A stretch of 64,000 nucleotides of DNA from Achromobacter sp. B7 (GCF_003600685.1 NZ_CP032084.1:1922001-1986000), one strand, 5' to 3'; shown: positions 9,608-19,241, counted from the first letter of the stretch. The notes: a model not told the origin generated them from the sequence alone. Numbers and translations are program-made.

Positions 9608-11023
9608 ATGTTTACTCGTACGCCAGAGTCCCTTCAACATGGCCAGGCCCTGGTGCTCGGCATGGTCGTTGTGTCAGTGGCTGTGGCGTCCCTGGTCGTG
9701 CTTTACAACCTGGGCCAGACCGTCGAGGGACGCGTGCGGCTGACGCATGCCGCGGATGCGGCGGCGTACAGCGGCGCGCTGGAACAAGCGCGCACGCTCA
9801 ACGCGATCGCCTACGTCAATCGCACCCACATTGCCCACCAGGTCGCCATGGCGCATCTGGTCACGCTGGCAGCGGCCGCGCAGTACGGCGGCGCCTTGCA
9901 CACGCAGCACACTCGCCGCAATCCGCCGGCGGGCCTGATAGCCATGCTGTTCGGCGCGGATATGGGCCTGGCCTATCGGGCCGGGCAAGCCTCATCGGAC
10001 GCACAGTCGCGGCTGGCCGGCGCGTTTGCTCAACATGATCGGGCGGTACATCGCGTATTGAAGGCGGGTGCGGAATCGGCCAGGGCGGGTCTTGTCGCTA
10101 CTCGCGATCGCATCATGCGCAAGGTGCTTGAAGCCAACATGGTCGACTCCGGGTCCGGTTCCGATTCCGGCGTAGGCGCACGTTCGTCGGGCTTGGCGCT
10201 GGATCTGCTGTCCGACAACTGGCCCGGCTTCATTGGGCGCAGCGCAGCTACCCGAGAAGCGGGCCTGCGTCCGGCCGTGGAGCAGGCCACCGAACGTTAT
10301 CGCTTTCTGAATAGCCGCGATGCAACGCGTCGCAATGCCTGGCCGGTCAGCCGCCGATGTCCGTTGAAAAGGCATGAATTGCGCCGTCGTGGAATGACCT
10401 GGCTTGGCCCGGACGGGCGATGGGGCGCGTTGGATACGCAATCGTTCCATGCGCTGCGTTCCAATCGCTGGATTGGGTGCTACTTCCGTGAGTACGCCAT
10501 GGGTTGGGGCACGGCCCAAGGAAAAAAGTCCCAGACGCCTGACGGCATCGATTACGTGGATGACGCGCCCGCGGATTTCTCCCAAGAGGATTTTTGGCGA
10601 TGGGTGCAGCAGTCCACCGGGTGGGACATTTTCAGCGGCGCGACCAATCCCATGGCCAACTCCTATGCGATGGCTTCAGCGCAGCGTTGGCCCGCCGGTG
10701 GCTTGCCGTCTTATCTGGAAATACCGACTGAGCGTATGCGCGACCCGCTGCGTTTTGCCGTGCGCGTGGCCTGGTCAGGCGCCCGGCTCAAGACGACGGA
10801 TGCGGATAGCGCACTGGCACAACCTCGTGGTCGCTTTCGCTATGACGGCTTGGGCCAGTCGGGCGCCATCACCGTCGTCAGCGCCGCCGAAACGTACTTT
10901 CTGCGGCCGGAACCTAGAGCCGACAAAAAAAGTGAATTGCCGACATTGTTTCGACCCTATTGGCGGGCACGTCTATCCGCAATCACTCGCGACGAAGCGC
11001 TGCGAATCCGGGAGGCACGATGA
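9608..11023 (+). CDS. TadG-like Flp pilus assembly protein
   Basis: A 471-residue protein with a short N-terminal cytoplasmic segment, HGQALVLGMVVVSVAV forming a membrane helix (~residues 11-33), and a long periplasmic part, as in the putative Flp pilus-assembly TadG-like N-terminal family (motif R..HAADAAAYSGAL). The remainder has no recognised domain. ATG 9608 lies 2 bases after the pilin stop; GTG 9602 is an alternative. It ends by overlapping the next ATG. Likely a minor pilin-like or envelope component of the Tad machine; the exact role of TadG is not settled in the family. Confidence 0.75.
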   Translation: MFTRTPESLQHGQALVLGMVVVSVAVASLVVLYNLGQTVEGRVRLTHAADAAAYSGALEQARTLNAIAYVNRTHIAHQVAMAHLVTLAAAAQYGGALHTQHTRRNPPAGLIAMLFGADMGLAYRAGQASSDAQSRLAGAFAQHDRAVHRVLKAGAESARAGLVATRDRIMRKVLEANMVDSGSGSDSGVGARSSGLALDLLSDNWPGFIGRSAATREAGLRPAVEQATERYRFLNSRDATRRNAWPVSRRCPLKRHELRRRGMTWLGPDGRWGALDTQSFHALRSNRWIGCYFREYAMGWGTAQGKKSQTPDGIDYVDDAPADFSQEDFWRWVQQSTGWDIFSGATNPMANSYAMASAQRWPAGGLPSYLEIPTERMRDPLRFAVRVAWSGARLKTTDADSALAQPRGRFRYDGLGQSGAITVVSAAETYFLRPEPRADKKSELPTLFRPYWRARLSAITRDEALRIREAR

Positions 11024-11655
11024 GCTCGATGTCGACTCGCGCGGGCTTTCCGGCCGCCCAGCAAGGGCAGGCAATGATTGAAGCGCTGCTGATGCTGCCA
11101 TTGATGGCGGCGCTAGTGTGGAGTGTCACCTGGATCGGAGGGTTGCAGTTTTCGGCGCAACAGTTGGCGCACGCCAGCCGCAAGGCGGCGATGGCCGGCG
11201 CGTTGGGCGAACCGGTGACGCCACGACACTCTTTCGCAGCCGCCGCGCAAACTCGCCGGGTACTCGGCCTTGCTGACGTCGCAGCGCCAAACCTGTCTCG
11301 CTTGCAGCACGAGTGGTTTGGAGCCGGGCTCCATTTGCTTGCGGTGTACGCCCGGTCGGCGCCTTCAGGGCGAGACGGACCGCCGGCGCCTTTAATCACG
11401 CGTCATACGCACGTGGCGGTCGGCACGGGACACGCACACGGAGACGCCGATGCACGCCGACGCATCGCCAACGCGCCCACGGCATGGCGTCACGTCGAAC
11501 AAACGTCTCTTGCCGAGGCGCGTCGGATGGCGCCGTACGTCCAGCGCATGGACCGCGCATGGGGCAGGGCGGCGATCCACACTGATTGGTTGTCGGCGTG
11601 GGACGACGTCGTCCCGCCGGGCCGATTGGGCCAACAAAAGGAACGATCCCGATGA
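11020..11655 (+). CDS. TadE-like pseudopilin
   Basis: A 211-residue protein with the TadE-family N-terminus: a basic leader, QQGQAMIEALLMLPLMAALVW with the helix and a Glu near its start (~residues 14-40), then a periplasmic region ending in charged residues. The start ATG overlaps the upstream stop by four bases (ATGA type) and has GGAGG at 11010-11014, so translation is probably coupled. TadE-like pseudopilins are processed by the TadV-type peptidase in other systems; no such peptidase is encoded in this window. Confidence 0.75.
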   Translation: MSSMSTRAGFPAAQQGQAMIEALLMLPLMAALVWSVTWIGGLQFSAQQLAHASRKAAMAGALGEPVTPRHSFAAAAQTRRVLGLADVAAPNLSRLQHEWFGAGLHLLAVYARSAPSGRDGPPAPLITRHTHVAVGTGHAHGDADARRRIANAPTAWRHVEQTSLAEARRMAPYVQRMDRAWGRAAIHTDWLSAWDDVVPPGRLGQQKERSR

Positions 11656-12383
11656 CCACGGCTACGAACACTACTCAGAGACAAAGAAGGCGCGCTGTCA
11701 GCGCCGGCCTTCGTCCGCTGACGGCCGGCGTGCTGCTTGGCTGTATGGCCGTATCTTCCGTCGCGTGGCCGTCCGGGCGTTCGGCGGTATCGCCTGGCGT
11801 TACGTTGAACCGACTACGTTTTCCCGAAGGAAGCCGGCATGACATGTTGGCGGATCGTATATGGCTGCATGGGCTTCCTGCCCAGGTGCTTGTGTTCGAC
11901 TCGCCTGTAGCAGTGCCCGACCTGATCCGCGACTTGTCGACTCAGCAGCCGGCCTTGGTCGACTTGAATGTGCTTCCCGATCAAATCATTTTGTCTGGCT
12001 GGGTCGACGACATGCAATGGGCGGTGCAGCTGCAAGGTGCGGGCCCGAGCCGCACGGTCGGCACGGTTTCTACGCTGCGCATGAATTCCGTTCCAGGCCT
12101 TGCGACACCGGCCTGGCTGCCGCGGGGCGCAATACCGAGGCTGGATCTTGCGGTGCAGGAAAAGGGAGGCAAAGTGTCTGATCGCATCTGGCAACTGGCC
12201 CTGCCGCCCGCCCGGCTTGGGCCGTTGCTGCACGGCGCGTTGCGCCGCGAAGGATGGGTATTTGAAACCGAAACCGAAAGTGGTGCAGAGCAGTCGTGGG
12301 CACAGGCTGGCGAGCGCCTGCAGATATCATTGACTGCGTTGGATGGGGGCAGCGGGCTCCACGTCAGAAGGTGGACGCCATGA
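11652..12383 (+). CDS. Exported protein of unknown function in the Tad locus
   Basis: A 243-residue protein with a basic N-terminus (RQRRR) and a hydrophobic segment around residues 20-40, likely a signal or anchor, followed by a soluble domain. I do not recognise the family. The ATG overlaps the TadE-like stop region, an AAGGA site lies ~10 bases upstream, and its own stop overlaps the next ATG, so it is an integral member of the pilus operon. By position it could replace a missing accessory gene such as rcpB or tadD, but no sequence motif supports that. Confidence 0.7.
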   Translation: MTTATNTTQRQRRRAVSAGLRPLTAGVLLGCMAVSSVAWPSGRSAVSPGVTLNRLRFPEGSRHDMLADRIWLHGLPAQVLVFDSPVAVPDLIRDLSTQQPALVDLNVLPDQIILSGWVDDMQWAVQLQGAGPSRTVGTVSTLRMNSVPGLATPAWLPRGAIPRLDLAVQEKGGKVSDRIWQLALPPARLGPLLHGALRREGWVFETETESGAEQSWAQAGERLQISLTALDGGSGLHVRRWTP

Positions 12384-13237
12384 AGGCCGCACTGATGCAC
12401 GGCGTTCTGCGGTTGCGGCGCGTTGGCGTTTATGGGCTGGCATTGGCGGCGGGGCTGGTATCCGCGTGGGCCGTGCGCGAGCATGTGCAGCAGCGAGTGG
12501 AAGCGCTGGAAGCCGAAGCTCGGGCGCCTGTCGTCGAGCGCCTGGTGGCGGCGTATGACTTGGCGGCGGGGGCGCAGCTTGAAGAAATCGACCTGGCCGT
12601 GCGAGAGATCCCGGTGAAGTGGGCGTCTGCCGCCAGTTTGGAGCCGCAGGCCGTGAACCATCTTCTTGGCGGCACGCTGGTCGTGGATGTCGCCCAGGGC
12701 GAACCCCTGCTGAAGTCGCAGGTGACGTTCACGGCGCCGGCGCCCGCGTTGGCATCCCGATTGCGATCGGGCCAACGGGCGCTGACCGTCAGCGCCTCGG
12801 ACCTTGGCGGCTTGGCCGATAGCTTGCGCGCCGACGACCTGATCGACCTTTACGTGACCTTCGTCCATCACCAACGAGAGGTCACTGTGCCCTTGCTGCA
12901 AGGGATGCGCGTGTTGACCGTAGGCGCCGGGGCGGACGAAGACGGCATCGTCGGCTCGGCCGGCAGCATCACGCTTGCCGCCGATCCCGATCAAGCAATG
13001 AAGTTTGTTGCTGCCAGGCAGGCAGGCGCGCTAACCGCCATGCTGCGGCATCGCGACGATGTGGCCACCGTGGCTGATTCGACTCAAACGGACCTGGCGT
13101 CCCTTATCGGGCTTGACCCCGAGCCCAAGCGCGCGCCGGACGTGACCATTTTGTATGGAGATCGTATGGACAAGCAGTCGGTGATGTTCCCACCGGAAGC
13201 CGTCGACGCGCCGGACTATTCCGCGAGGCGGCCATGA
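12380..13237 (+). CDS. cpaB: Flp pilus assembly protein CpaB/RcpC
   Basis: A 285-residue protein with an N-terminal membrane helix (~residues 15-33) and a periplasmic SAF/beta-clip region typical of CpaB/RcpC: VVERLVAAYDLAAGAQLEEIDLAVREIP (the SAF-like part) and a later GQRALTVSASDLGGLADSL segment matching the RcpC core. It is thought to associate with the secretin. ATGA overlap with the upstream gene and again with the secretin downstream indicates coupled translation. Confidence 0.85.
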   Translation: MKAALMHGVLRLRRVGVYGLALAAGLVSAWAVREHVQQRVEALEAEARAPVVERLVAAYDLAAGAQLEEIDLAVREIPVKWASAASLEPQAVNHLLGGTLVVDVAQGEPLLKSQVTFTAPAPALASRLRSGQRALTVSASDLGGLADSLRADDLIDLYVTFVHHQREVTVPLLQGMRVLTVGAGADEDGIVGSAGSITLAADPDQAMKFVAARQAGALTAMLRHRDDVATVADSTQTDLASLIGLDPEPKRAPDVTILYGDRMDKQSVMFPPEAVDAPDYSARRP

Positions 13238-14619
13238 GACAAGTCATGGTGATTTTGCGGACTCTCTGCGTGGCGGCTGTCACTGCGCTTCTGACTCCCA
13301 GCACGGCGGCCGCCCTGGCGAACTCGGAAGTGCTGGAGCTACAGGTCGGCGAAACCCGTGTTCTTTCCCACCCTGGTGTGAAGCGCGTGGCGATCGGCAA
13401 CGGGCAGGTACTAAGCGCCATTGCCGCCGAGGGCCGCGACGTGGTGATCTTCGCGCGCGCGGAAGGAATGTCGTCGGTGCACGTCTGGACCGCCGCCGGC
13501 CGCGCGGCTGCGTACGAGCTGCGCGTGGTGCCTGCCGGGGCGCCACGCCTGCGCGCGGAGGTCGACTCGCTGCTTTCTCGAATTCCCGGGGCGCGCAGCA
13601 CGCACGTGGGTGGCCGTATCGTGATCGAAGGGGATGACTTGTCTGACGACGACCGAGCGCGCATTGCCGCCCTGGCTGAACGCTATCCCGCCATCCTGGA
13701 CTTCACCGGGCAGGTGGGATGGGACCGCATGGTGCTTCTTGATGTTCAAGTCGTGGAAATCCCCACCTCGCGGATGCGAGAGTTCGGTGTGCGCTGGGAC
13801 GGTGTTTCGCAGGGGGGCGTGAATGCCGGCGTCGCCTGGGACGCCGGCTCCAGAGGACGCATGACGCGTCCGGGCGAACCTGTGATCGAGACGCCGGGTC
13901 CCATGTCGACCGCGGCCGGATACTTCGGGGTCAACGCCTTGCTGTCCGCGCGTATCGCCGCGCTGGCCCAAAGCGGCGAGGCCGTCATGTTGGCTCAGCC
14001 GCAATTGCTGGCGCGCAGCGGCGCCAGCGCCACTTTCCTGGCTGGTGGCGAGGTCCCCTACACATCGACGGACTCGCGTGGCAACCCTACCACCTTGTTC
14101 AAACCGTATGGGGTGTCCCTGAACATTACGCCCCGCATCGACCGCAACGGCGTGATCCGTTCATTGATTGAAGTCGAGGCAAGTTCCGTGGACAGCTCGA
14201 TAAGCGTCGCAGGAGGACCAGCGTTGCGCACGCGGCGGGCGTCTACCGAATTCAATGTCAGGTCGGGCAACACGCTGGTTATTGGCGGCTTCTTGTCGCG
14301 CGAGCAGGGGCAAGAGTCCACCGGACTGCCGTGGTTGAAGAACATTCCCATTCTGGGGGCGCTGTTTTCGTCCCGACGATTCCAGCAGCGCGAAACGGAA
14401 CTGGCCATATTCGTGACGCCAAAAATCGTGTCGCAAAGCGAGCCGGCCCTGATGGACCGCGTGCAGCGGGGGCGGGGCGTTATTGACGCCGCGTTCCCGG
14501 ATCCGCCCCGCCTGGGAACGGCGGCTCCGGTCGCCAGCCAGGGATGGGATCCCTATTCCGGCGCGGGCTCCCAGTGGGCCGTGAATGATGAACCTGCGCA
14601 GCCGCCAGATCAGCCCTGA
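13234..14619 (+). CDS. cpaC: Type II/IV secretion secretin, CpaC/RcpA family
   Basis: A 461-residue outer-membrane secretin forming the exit pore of the Flp pilus. A cleavable signal peptide (~residues 1-28) precedes the N-terminal pilus-secretin and BON-like domains; the secretin core runs ~150-410 with hallmark segments AQPQLLARSGASATFLAGGEVP, LNITPRID and GNTLVIGGFLSREQ, then LPWLKNIPILGALFSSRRFQQRETEL, the classic secretin end motif. ATG overlaps the cpaB stop. Confidence 0.92.
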   Translation: MRQVMVILRTLCVAAVTALLTPSTAAALANSEVLELQVGETRVLSHPGVKRVAIGNGQVLSAIAAEGRDVVIFARAEGMSSVHVWTAAGRAAAYELRVVPAGAPRLRAEVDSLLSRIPGARSTHVGGRIVIEGDDLSDDDRARIAALAERYPAILDFTGQVGWDRMVLLDVQVVEIPTSRMREFGVRWDGVSQGGVNAGVAWDAGSRGRMTRPGEPVIETPGPMSTAAGYFGVNALLSARIAALAQSGEAVMLAQPQLLARSGASATFLAGGEVPYTSTDSRGNPTTLFKPYGVSLNITPRIDRNGVIRSLIEVEASSVDSSISVAGGPALRTRRASTEFNVRSGNTLVIGGFLSREQGQESTGLPWLKNIPILGALFSSRRFQQRETELAIFVTPKIVSQSEPALMDRVQRGRGVIDAAFPDPPRLGTAAPVASQGWDPYSGAGSQWAVNDEPAQPPDQP

Positions 14620-14623
14620 AGCC

Positions 14624-16453
14624 ATGCTGGACATCGAAATGACCTATGAAGATGCCGGCGTTCGCCGCCTGGCCACCACCGCGCCGGTACTGATCGGGCG
14701 AGGTGCCCAGTGCGGCCTTCGTATCGTCAATTGGCGAGTGGGGCGGCAGCATGCCCGACTGCTGCGCGAGGACGGCCATATCGTCCTGGAGGATCTGGGT
14801 ACGCTTGCCGGCACCATTGTCAATGGCGCTCGTGTCGTGCGGCATGCGCCGGTGCTGCCGGACGACGCCATCCTGATTGGACCGTGCCGCCTCAGGGTGC
14901 GCTTGGCAACCCCTGACGCAGCCGCGCTGCCGGAACCGTCCGCCAGTGCTTCGGCGCATTGCCACGCCGCGCCCGGCGGCGTTGCAACCGCCCATTTGCC
15001 GCTGGCCGCCGTCTCCCGGTTAACCCCATCCCCATCGCCATTGCCATCGAGCCTGCCGTCGCCCGCTCCATTGACCGCATCAAACGCATCAAACGCATCA
15101 ACCCGAGCGACTACGGCAACGCAACAGGAGCCAACGCCCCCACCTCGACTTCAACCTCAACTTCAGCCACAGCAGGTGCAGGCGCGCCGCCGCCTGCATG
15201 CGGCGCTGTTGGACGCGCTGGACCTGCGCAGGCGCGATGTGGCAGGCATGAGCGATGGCACGTTGCGCGCCGAGGCCGAGCGCCTGCTGACGCGGATCGT
15301 GGCGTCGGACATCGATCTGCCGCCGGACGCCGACAGGCAGGCCCTGTGCGCCGAGGTGCTGGACGAGGCTGTGGGCCTGGGTCCCCTGGAACCGCTGCTG
15401 GCCGCGCCCGATATCACCGAGATCATGGTCAACCGCTATGACGAAATCTATGTTGAACGCGCTGGGCGTCTATGGCGGCATCCGGCCGCGTTCACCAGCG
15501 AACAGTCGGTCCGTTGGGTGATCGAACGTATCGTCACGCCGCTGGGCCGCCGCATCGACGAAAGCTCCCCGATGGTGGATGCACGCTTGCCGGATGGCTC
15601 GCGCGTGCATGCCATCATCCCGCCCGTCGCGATGAAGGGCGCAAGCCTGACCATCCGCAAGTTTCCGCAGCGTCGGCCTCAGATGGCGGATTTGATTGCG
15701 GCGGCGTCATTAAGCGGTCCCATGGCCGGGTTCCTTGCGCTATGCGTCAGGATGCGCAAGAACGTGGTCGTATCCGGCGGAACGGGGTCGGGGAAAACGA
15801 CATTGCTGAACATCCTGTCCGACGAAATCCCCGAGGGCGAGCGTGTCGTCACCATTGAAGACGCGGCCGAACTGCGGCTGAATCACGATCATCTGGTTGC
15901 GCTGGAAGCGCGTCCCGCCAACCAAGAGGGCAGGGGGCATATCGCGATTCGCGAATTGGTTCGCAACGCGCTGCGCATGCGGCCCGACAGAATCGTCGTA
16001 GGCGAATGCCGAGGGGCCGAGGCGTTCGACATGCTGACGGCCATGAACACCGGGCATGAGGGCTCTTTGACCACGCTGCACGCCAATTCCCCCCGGGATG
16101 CACTGGCGCGGCTGGAATCGATGATCTTGATGGCTGGCCTGGATTTGCCTCTGTCGGTGGTGCGCGAACAGATAGCCGCCAGTGTGGACGTGATTGTGCA
16201 GCAGGCAAGAATGGCAAACGGCCGGCGAGTGGTGACATCCATTGTTGAGGTCGCGGGCATGGAAAGCGGTCGCATACAGATCCAGCAGCTATTTCGGTTT
16301 GATCGTGCAGCCGGCTTCAGCGGATGCGGAGCCTTGCCCGGCTTCATGCAGGATTGGGCCGACGAGGGTGTGTCGCTGGAACCGGCATGGTTCTCCGAGG
16401 CCGCCTCCATACCCGCGCCGGTAGATGCCCATGGCGTATGGGGGGCATCATGA
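14624..16453 (+). CDS. tadA: FHA domain-TadA/CpaF fusion ATPase
   Basis: About 609 residues. The N-terminal ~105 residues form a forkhead-associated domain ([20 protein letters not shown] and a late NGARV), which binds phosphothreonine peptides in other proteins. A low-complexity Pro/Ser/Thr/Gln linker follows, then a CpaF/TadA secretion ATPase with Walker [13 protein letters not shown] (~residues 383-394), an Asp box, and Walker B region [12 protein letters not shown]. It powers pilus assembly. Start chosen at 14624, four bases after the secretin stop; ATGs at 14585 and 14588 in frame are alternatives that would overlap the secretin. The FHA-ATPase fusion is a notable departure from the standard TadA. 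Confidence 0.88.
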   Translation: MLDIEMTYEDAGVRRLATTAPVLIGRGAQCGLRIVNWRVGRQHARLLREDGHIVLEDLGTLAGTIVNGARVVRHAPVLPDDAILIGPCRLRVRLATPDAAALPEPSASASAHCHAAPGGVATAHLPLAAVSRLTPSPSPLPSSLPSPAPLTASNASNASTRATTATQQEPTPPPRLQPQLQPQQVQARRRLHAALLDALDLRRRDVAGMSDGTLRAEAERLLTRIVASDIDLPPDADRQALCAEVLDEAVGLGPLEPLLAAPDITEIMVNRYDEIYVERAGRLWRHPAAFTSEQSVRWVIERIVTPLGRRIDESSPMVDARLPDGSRVHAIIPPVAMKGASLTIRKFPQRRPQMADLIAAASLSGPMAGFLALCVRMRKNVVVSGGTGSGKTTLLNILSDEIPEGERVVTIEDAAELRLNHDHLVALEARPANQEGRGHIAIRELVRNALRMRPDRIVVGECRGAEAFDMLTAMNTGHEGSLTTLHANSPRDALARLESMILMAGLDLPLSVVREQIAASVDVIVQQARMANGRRVVTSIVEVAGMESGRIQIQQLFRFDRAAGFSGCGALPGFMQDWADEGVSLEPAWFSEAASIPAPVDAHGVWGAS

Positions 16454-17295
16454 TCTGGTTGGCGGCTGGGGCGGCGATGTGCTGCGCAGCGATGCTGGCT
16501 TGGCATGCGCAGGCCTGGTTTGCGCCAGCGTTACGCCGCTATCGGGCGCTTTATACGCAGGACGCGGGGGTGCGCCTGAGCGAGGTCTTTCTGTTCATTG
16601 ACCCCGCGCAGTTATGGGCCGCCGCCATGGCGTTTGCGGCAATGGCGGGGGCGCTGGTCTTTTCATTGACCGGCAGCGGCATTTTGGCTGCCTTGTTCGC
16701 GGGCGTGGCCTCCAGGGCTCCCCGCATGACAGTTGATCTGTTGCGGCGAAGGCGGGCACGACGTTTCGAACAGCAGTTGCCCATGGCTTTGTTGATGCTG
16801 GCGGCGGCACTGCGCGCGGGCGTCGCGTTGACGACGGCGTTGCGCCATGTCGTCGAGCAAAGCGGCGCACCCCTGGCGCAGGAATTCGGGTTGATGCTGC
16901 GGGAACAGCGCTTGGGCGTGCCCTGGGACGTCGCGCTGGAAAACCTGCAAGCGCGGATGCCGGGGGATTCCACTGCATTGGTGGTGGCGGCAATGCGTAT
17001 CGCGGCGCAAACCGGCGGGAACCTGGCAGAAGCATTGGACAGCATCGCGCAAACCCTGCGGGCTCGCCTGCAGCTACAGGCGAAATTGCTCGCCTTGACC
17101 TCTCAAGGGCGCTTGCAGGCGTGGATCGTCGGCGCGTTGCCCGTGCTGTTGCTGGCTGTGCTGGACCGCCTGGAGCCCGATGTGATGGCCGTGCTGTGGC
17201 ACACGCCGATGGGTTGGGGCGTCCTCGCGATATTGACCGTGCTGGAAACGGCCGGGGTGCTGTTGATCCGGCGCATCGTCCGAATCGAACTCTGA
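16450..17295 (+). CDS. tadB: Type II secretion F-family inner-membrane protein TadB
   Basis: A 281-residue polytopic protein with N-terminal membrane helices, the T2SSF cytoplasmic domain ([26 protein letters not shown]..., ~residues 95-215) and two C-terminal helices. It is the platform protein on which TadA acts. ATG overlaps the tadA stop (ATGA). Length and order immediately before tadC match the family. Confidence 0.9.
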   Translation: MIWLAAGAAMCCAAMLAWHAQAWFAPALRRYRALYTQDAGVRLSEVFLFIDPAQLWAAAMAFAAMAGALVFSLTGSGILAALFAGVASRAPRMTVDLLRRRRARRFEQQLPMALLMLAAALRAGVALTTALRHVVEQSGAPLAQEFGLMLREQRLGVPWDVALENLQARMPGDSTALVVAAMRIAAQTGGNLAEALDSIAQTLRARLQLQAKLLALTSQGRLQAWIVGALPVLLLAVLDRLEPDVMAVLWHTPMGWGVLAILTVLETAGVLLIRRIVRIEL

Positions 17296-17307
17296 CTGGG
17301 AGGAACC

Positions 17308-18177
17308 ATGTTGCTGACTTTGAGCATGATGATGGCCGCGGCGGCCGTGGGCTGGTTGACTTGGTCCGCATTGCGTCCGTTGCTGGGCGGCAACCGATTG
17401 GTATTGGCCGGGCTGCCATGGTGGTGGCGGGTGGCTTGGCCGTGGGTGTCGGCCGTGGCGCCCCTTGTGGGGCCGCTTTGTTCGTGGCGTCTGCGTGCCC
17501 GCCTGGCCCGTGCAGTCGAACTGGCCGGGCTGACTGCCGAGGTTGGCTACGCGCACGTCGCGGCGTTGGGCGTCAGTGCGGCGTTGCTTGCAGGCGGTGT
17601 GTGCGCAGCCCTGACGACGGCCTTTGACGCCTTCTTTCAAAGCGGGTGGCTGTGGTCGATAGCGGCGGCCATGGTGGCCGGCGTGGCGCCACGCCTGTGG
17701 TTGCATGGGCTGAGCGAAGCGCGGCGCCGCAGCATTGAACGCGACTTGCCCTTTGTGTTCGACATGATGACGCTATGCGTGGAAGCGGGCCTTAGCGTGC
17801 AGGGGGCGCTGCAAGTTGCGGCGCAAAGCGGGCCGAAGGGTGCGTTGCGCGATGCCCTGTCAGAAGCACTGTCGGAAATGCGGGCGGGCGTGACGCGCAC
17901 CGTGGCCATCAAAGCGCTGGCTGACCGCAGCAATAGCCCGATCGCCCGGACGTGGGCTGCGGCGCTGGCTCAAGCCGAGACGCTGGGCATCAGCCTCGGC
18001 CCCGTTCTGCGTGCGCAGGCGGCGCAGTGCCGTGGTGACCGGCATGTGCGGGCCGAACAGCAAGCGATGCAGGCGCCGGTAAAAATGCTGTTGCCCTTGA
18101 TTGGCTGCATCTTCCCGTGCACGTTCATTGTGCTGGCCTTTCCGATCGCGGTTCAGCTGCTTCAGAGCATTCCATGA
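17308..18177 (+). CDS. tadC: Type II secretion F-family inner-membrane protein TadC
   Basis: A 289-residue protein with the second T2SSF module: RRRSIERDLPFVFDMMTLCVEAGLS (~residues 140-165) and C-terminal membrane helices. GGGAGGAA at ~17297-17304 is a good ribosome-binding site for ATG 17308, the only gene of this locus with its own clear spacing. With TadB it forms the inner-membrane platform. Confidence 0.9.
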   Translation: MLLTLSMMMAAAAVGWLTWSALRPLLGGNRLVLAGLPWWWRVAWPWVSAVAPLVGPLCSWRLRARLARAVELAGLTAEVGYAHVAALGVSAALLAGGVCAALTTAFDAFFQSGWLWSIAAAMVAGVAPRLWLHGLSEARRRSIERDLPFVFDMMTLCVEAGLSVQGALQVAAQSGPKGALRDALSEALSEMRAGVTRTVAIKALADRSNSPIARTWAAALAQAETLGISLGPVLRAQAAQCRGDRHVRAEQQAMQAPVKMLLPLIGCIFPCTFIVLAFPIAVQLLQSIP

Positions 18178-19226
18178 ACCGGAACAGCCAAAGCCAAAGC
18201 CAAAGCCAAAGCCCCTTGCCGCTGGCCCGGCTGCGATTCTTGCGTGTGCTTGACTGGAAAGGGCGGATGCGCGGACTGCTCGGGCGTCGACCGCCCGGCA
18301 GTCGGTCCGGTGTGATGCTGATGCCTTGTGCCGCTGTGCATACCTTTGGCATGCGCTACGCCATCGACGTGGCGTTTGTGTCGCGCGATTTAGGCGTGAT
18401 AGCGGTGCGCCGGGCGCTGCCGCCATGCCGCATCGCCCTATGCCTGGGCGCTATTGCCGTTGTCGAGATGCGTGCTGGCGTTATTGATGCCGAACACGGA
18501 GGTATAGGCAGGATAGAAGCTGCAATACAACGCGCCGCCTGCGGCGATGTTGAACGGAATCTGCAACGTGCCGGCAAACTGCGGCGACAACCCCATGTAG
18601 ACCAACAAGCCCGCGCACAGGTCGATGAAAAGAAACACCAAGGCCCACGTGGCGCCATACACCAGAAAGGGCCACTTATTACGCCAGCACGCGATGCCAG
18701 AGAAGAACAGGGCTTGCACCAGCCGCAGGCCGTGCCAGGCGACCAGAACGGGTGCATGCCAGAACAACGCGGCAATCACCACATAAATAATGGCGAAGAT
18801 GGTCAGCGGCACGCGCATGGCCATCAGGATCGGGTCCAGGGAACGTTCGACCGATGCAATCCGATAAGCTTCCGCCATCGAATCCATGAACGGCATAAAC
18901 GTCAGCAAACCGGCCGCCATGCTCAAACCGGCGTACAGCAGGCCCATGACGAAAAGCTTTCTGAACACGCCCGGTTGCTTCAGCGGCTTGCCCCACATCG
19001 ACGGCAACATGACGCGGTCGGCTTCGACGTGCTTGCACGCGGACAACGTCATGAGGGTGATGATGGGCATGAACGCCACGACCAGGATGGGGCCGACGGG
19101 CGGTGTCGCGCTGGCGAAAACGACCAGCAGGCTGATGAACATGGCCCAGGTGAACATGGCCAGGGGTTGCTTGCGGAACAGGCGGAAGCCGTCTCGAACC
19201 CATTGCCAGCCGGATGTCGCGGGTAG
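18174..19226 (+). CDS. DUF192-family protein, C-terminus running into antisense of the next gene
   Basis: The first ~110 residues are a DUF192 protein: after a Ser-Gln repeat (NSQSQSQSQS) come RMRGLLGRRPPG, PCAAVHTFGMRYAIDVAFV and a VVEMRAGV end motif, matching the whole short domain. The natural protein should stop near 18500, but the frame has no stop until 19224-19226, crossing almost the whole convergent gene at 18438-19241 as antisense. The tail after ~residue 115 has the composition of non-coding antisense. ATG overlaps the tadC stop, so it belongs to the Tad operon. DUF192 genes are common small neighbours of tad loci; function unknown. Confidence 0.6.
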   Translation: MNRNSQSQSQSQSPLPLARLRFLRVLDWKGRMRGLLGRRPPGSRSGVMLMPCAAVHTFGMRYAIDVAFVSRDLGVIAVRRALPPCRIALCLGAIAVVEMRAGVIDAEHGGIGRIEAAIQRAACGDVERNLQRAGKLRRQPHVDQQARAQVDEKKHQGPRGAIHQKGPLITPARDAREEQGLHQPQAVPGDQNGCMPEQRGNHHINNGEDGQRHAHGHQDRVQGTFDRCNPISFRHRIHERHKRQQTGRHAQTGVQQAHDEKLSEHARLLQRLAPHRRQHDAVGFDVLARGQRHEGDDGHERHDQDGADGRCRAGENDQQADEHGPGEHGQGLLAEQAEAVSNPLPAGCRG

Positions 19227-19241
19227 GAATGCTGCTTGCAT
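18438..19241 (-). CDS. BPSS1780-family membrane protein
   Basis: A 267-residue polytopic inner-membrane protein with five or six hydrophobic helices and an N-terminal WQWVRDGFRLFRKQPLAMF segment typical of the BPSS1780/DUF family of glycerophosphoryl-diesterase-like membrane proteins. No catalytic residues are apparent; function unknown. The ATG at 19241 has a weak AGAGAG site upstream. Its C-terminal tail overlaps the conserved end of the DUF192 frame on the other strand, so the two convergent genes have no intergenic space. Confidence 0.85.
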   Translation of the reverse strand: MQAAFLPATSGWQWVRDGFRLFRKQPLAMFTWAMFISLLVVFASATPPVGPILVVAFMPIITLMTLSACKHVEADRVMLPSMWGKPLKQPGVFRKLFVMGLLYAGLSMAAGLLTFMPFMDSMAEAYRIASVERSLDPILMAMRVPLTIFAIIYVVIAALFWHAPVLVAWHGLRLVQALFFSGIACWRNKWPFLVYGATWALVFLFIDLCAGLLVYMGLSPQFAGTLQIPFNIAAGGALYCSFYPAYTSVFGINNASTHLDNGNSAQA

